Shown here in pieces: positions 62,358-64,000 of a DNA stretch of 64,000 nucleotides. Under the pieces are notes generated by a model. That model saw nothing but the letters and a program-made list of their open reading frames with translations. It was not told where the DNA came from and made no database searches. Source of the stretch: Megachile rotundata (lineage: Eukaryota > Arthropoda > Insecta > Hymenoptera > Megachilidae). The stretch lies in NCBI RefSeq assembly GCF_050947335.1, contig NW_027473346.1:1-64000 (forward strand), read 5' to 3'. A program made the translations under genes and the position numbers. Position 1 is the first letter of the stretch. Every line of letters starts with the position of its first letter.

Positions 62358-64000
62358 TCACGATCACGCAATCACAATCACGCAATCACAATCACGCAAT
62401 CGCAATCACCCAATCACAATCACACAATCACAATCACACAATCACAATCACACAATCACAATCACACAATCACAATCACACAATCACAATCACACAATCA
62501 CAATCCCAATCACACAATCACAATCACACAATCACAATCACACAATCACAATCACACAATCACGATCACACAACCACAATCACACAATCACAATCACACA
62601 ATCGCACTCACACAATCACGATCACACAATCACAATCACACAGACACACAATCACAATCACAATCACACAATCACGATCACACAATCACGATCGCACAAT
62701 CACGATCACACAATCACACAATTACAGTCACACAATCACAATCACACAATCACAATCACAATCACGATCACACAATCACGATCACACAGTCACGATCACA
62801 CAATCACAATCACGCAATCACAATCACACAATCACAATCCCACAATCACAATAACACAATCACTATCACACAATCACAATCACGCAATCACAATCACGCA
62901 ATCACAATCACGCAATCACAATCACACAATCACGATCACACAATCACGATCACACAATCACGATCACACAATCACGATCGCAAAATCACGATCACACAAT
63001 CACACAATCACAATCCCACAATCACAATCACACAATCACAGTCACACAATCACAATCACACATTCACAATCACACAATCAAACAGTCACAATCCCACAAA
63101 CACGATCACACAATCACGATCACACAGTCACTATCACACAATCCCAATCACACAATCACAATCCCGCAATCACAGTCGCAAAATCACAGTCACACAATCA
63201 CAATCACGCAATCACAATCACGCAATCACAATCACGCAATCACAATCACGCAATCACAATCACACAATCACAATCACACAATCACAGTCACACAATCACA
63301 ATCACGCAATCACAATCACGATCAGACAATCTCGATCGCACTATCACGAACACCCAATCACACAATCACAACGCGACAATCACAATCACACAATCACACA
63401 GTCACAATCCCACAATCACGATCACACCATCACGATCACACAGTCACTATCACACAATCCCAATCACACAATCACAATCACACAATCACAATCACACAAT
63501 CACAATCACACAATCACAAACACACAGTCACGATCACACAATCACGATCACACGATCACGATCACACAATCACAATCACACAATCACAATCACACAATCA
63601 CAATCACACAATCACAATCACACAATCACAATCACGCAATCACAATCACGATCAGACAATCTCGATCGCACTATCACGAACACCCAATCACACAGTCACA
63701 ATCCCACAATCACGATCACACCATCACGATCACACAGTCACTATCACACAATCCCAATCACACAATCACAATCACACAATCACAATCACACAATCACAAT
63801 CACACAATCACAAACACACAGTCACGATCACACAATCACGATCACACGATCACGATCACACAATCACAATCACACAATCACAATCCCACAATCACAGTCA
63901 CACAATCATAGTCACACAATCACAATCACACAATCACAATCACACAATCACAATCACACAATCACAATCACACAATAACACAGTCACAAACCCTACAATC

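Larger units (their letters stand above)
1..64000. repeat. 64 kb satellite domain built on a 14-bp unit
   Basis: The window is filled end to end by direct copies or variants of TCACAATCACACAA, which splits into TCACAA plus TCACACAA. I found no non-repetitive stretch on either strand and no inverted segment. Nearly all length changes are steps of 6, 8 or 14 bp. The + strand of the canonical unit has no G. No splice-bounded exon, tRNA, rRNA, transposon end or CRISPR array could be recognised. Large satellite domains of this kind sit in heterochromatin, subtelomeres or pericentromeres of eukaryotes. Which of these applies here cannot be told, because no flanking sequence is present. Confidence 0.97.
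52022..64000. repeat. ~12 kb higher-order repeat, copy 2 (family 2), cut by the window end
   Basis: Matches 34,767-46,690 marker for marker. The window ends inside the ACAAACCCTAC landmark at about 63988, equivalent to about 46657, so the copy may continue outside. Differences from copy 1 are 84 bp fewer around 56.3-56.7 kb, eight fewer units in the main A array, 238 bp more at 61.6-61.84 kb, and scattered substitutions such as CCCACTATC at about 53650. Duplicated within it are 51.83-53.95 and 54.95-57.22 kb, tandem relatives about 3.1 kb apart. Confidence 0.92.

Noticed and set aside
878..62854. About 33 long forward reading frames (68-1,576 codons) as possible genes
   Set aside because: They occur on one strand only, because the repeat has no forward stops. 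Starts are mutated units (ACATGATC, AGAATGAC, CAATGTCG, AATTGCG) and ends are mutated units (AATAAC, ATAATC, CATAGTC). All frames give the same low-complexity repeat, frames overlap one another (for example 24091-25620 with 24380-26482), and there is no domain, signal peptide or splice structure.
22360..64000. AACCCTA as a piece of telomeric repeat (CCCTAA)n
   Set aside because: Only one seven-base match per landmark and never two telomere units in tandem. It is explained by a CCC-bearing variant unit next to TACAATC.
1..64000. CRISPR array
   Set aside because: Units are contiguous 14-mers with no unique spacers, and no cas genes are present.
1..64000. Simple (CA)n microsatellite or G-quadruplex/i-motif DNA
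   Set aside because: CA steps are at most three in a row within a unit. The G-bearing strand (TTGTGTGATTGTGA) has no run of G, and the + strand has no C run beyond occasional CCC, so neither label fits.
1..64000. Centromere function through a CENP-B box
   Set aside because: No string resembling the CENP-B box core (TTCG...CGGGA) was seen on either strand. Location on the chromosome cannot be decided from this window.
1..64000. Transposon or retroelement insertions
   Set aside because: No inverted terminal repeats, LTRs, poly-A tails or non-satellite segments were found. All blocks can be written as 6/8/14-bp variants of the same unit.

Overview
The whole 64 kb is one eukaryotic-type tandem-repeat (satellite/minisatellite) domain. 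No unique-sequence gene, RNA gene, transposon or CRISPR array is visible in it. The building block is the 14-mer TCACAATCACACAA, itself a hexamer TCACAA followed by an octamer TCACACAA, all in the same orientation and about 4,500 copies in total. The + strand is extremely skewed: the canonical unit is 7 A, 5 C, 2 T and no G. The host cannot be named from sequence. A large, layered satellite with kilobase higher-order repeats (HORs), and variants differing mostly at CpG, fits an animal or other CpG-methylating eukaryote assembled from long reads. That is an inference.

Four main unit variants form homogeneous domains: A = TCACAATCACACAA (default), B = TCACGATCACACAA, C = TCACGATCACACAG and D = TCACAATCGCACAA. 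Pure A arrays of up to 215 units alternate with 'scrambled' blocks. In those blocks diverged units (TCACTATC, TCACGCAA, TCGCAAAA, AGTCACAATCCC and others) occur in a fixed order, and that order is itself repeated at kilobase scale.

Layout. Positions 1-21.8 kb form HOR family 1. It has block X (2.4-4.5 and 17.8-20.07 kb, spacing about 15.4 kb), block Y (7.6-11.5 and 13.8-17.66 kb, spacing about 6.16 kb, with a 1.2 kb internal period marked by AGTCAGGATC), and a nested B-C-B array in front of each Y copy. Positions 21.8-64 kb form HOR family 2. It has two landmark motifs (ACAAACCCTAC and CGATCGCACTATC, 19 copies each counted by eye) and a segment of about 12 kb duplicated at a spacing of 17.1-17.35 kb (34.77-46.7 and 52.02-64 kb). 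Long A arrays lie at 27.1, 31.6, 40.9, 49.8 and 58.1 kb. A single private D array lies at 48.2 kb.

The long open reading frames on the + strand (up to 1,576 codons) are by-products. The 14-mer contains no TAA, TAG or TGA in any frame, so reading continues until a rare mutated unit creates a stop. All of them encode the same 14-residue H/N/T/I/Q/S repeat, and none is annotated as a gene. The most informative features are the variant-domain architecture, the copy-number comparison between duplicated blocks (A arrays differ, B arrays do not), a clean 17-unit deletion, the one-sided CpG-to-CpA pattern, and three clusters of off-phase indels that look like consensus errors.
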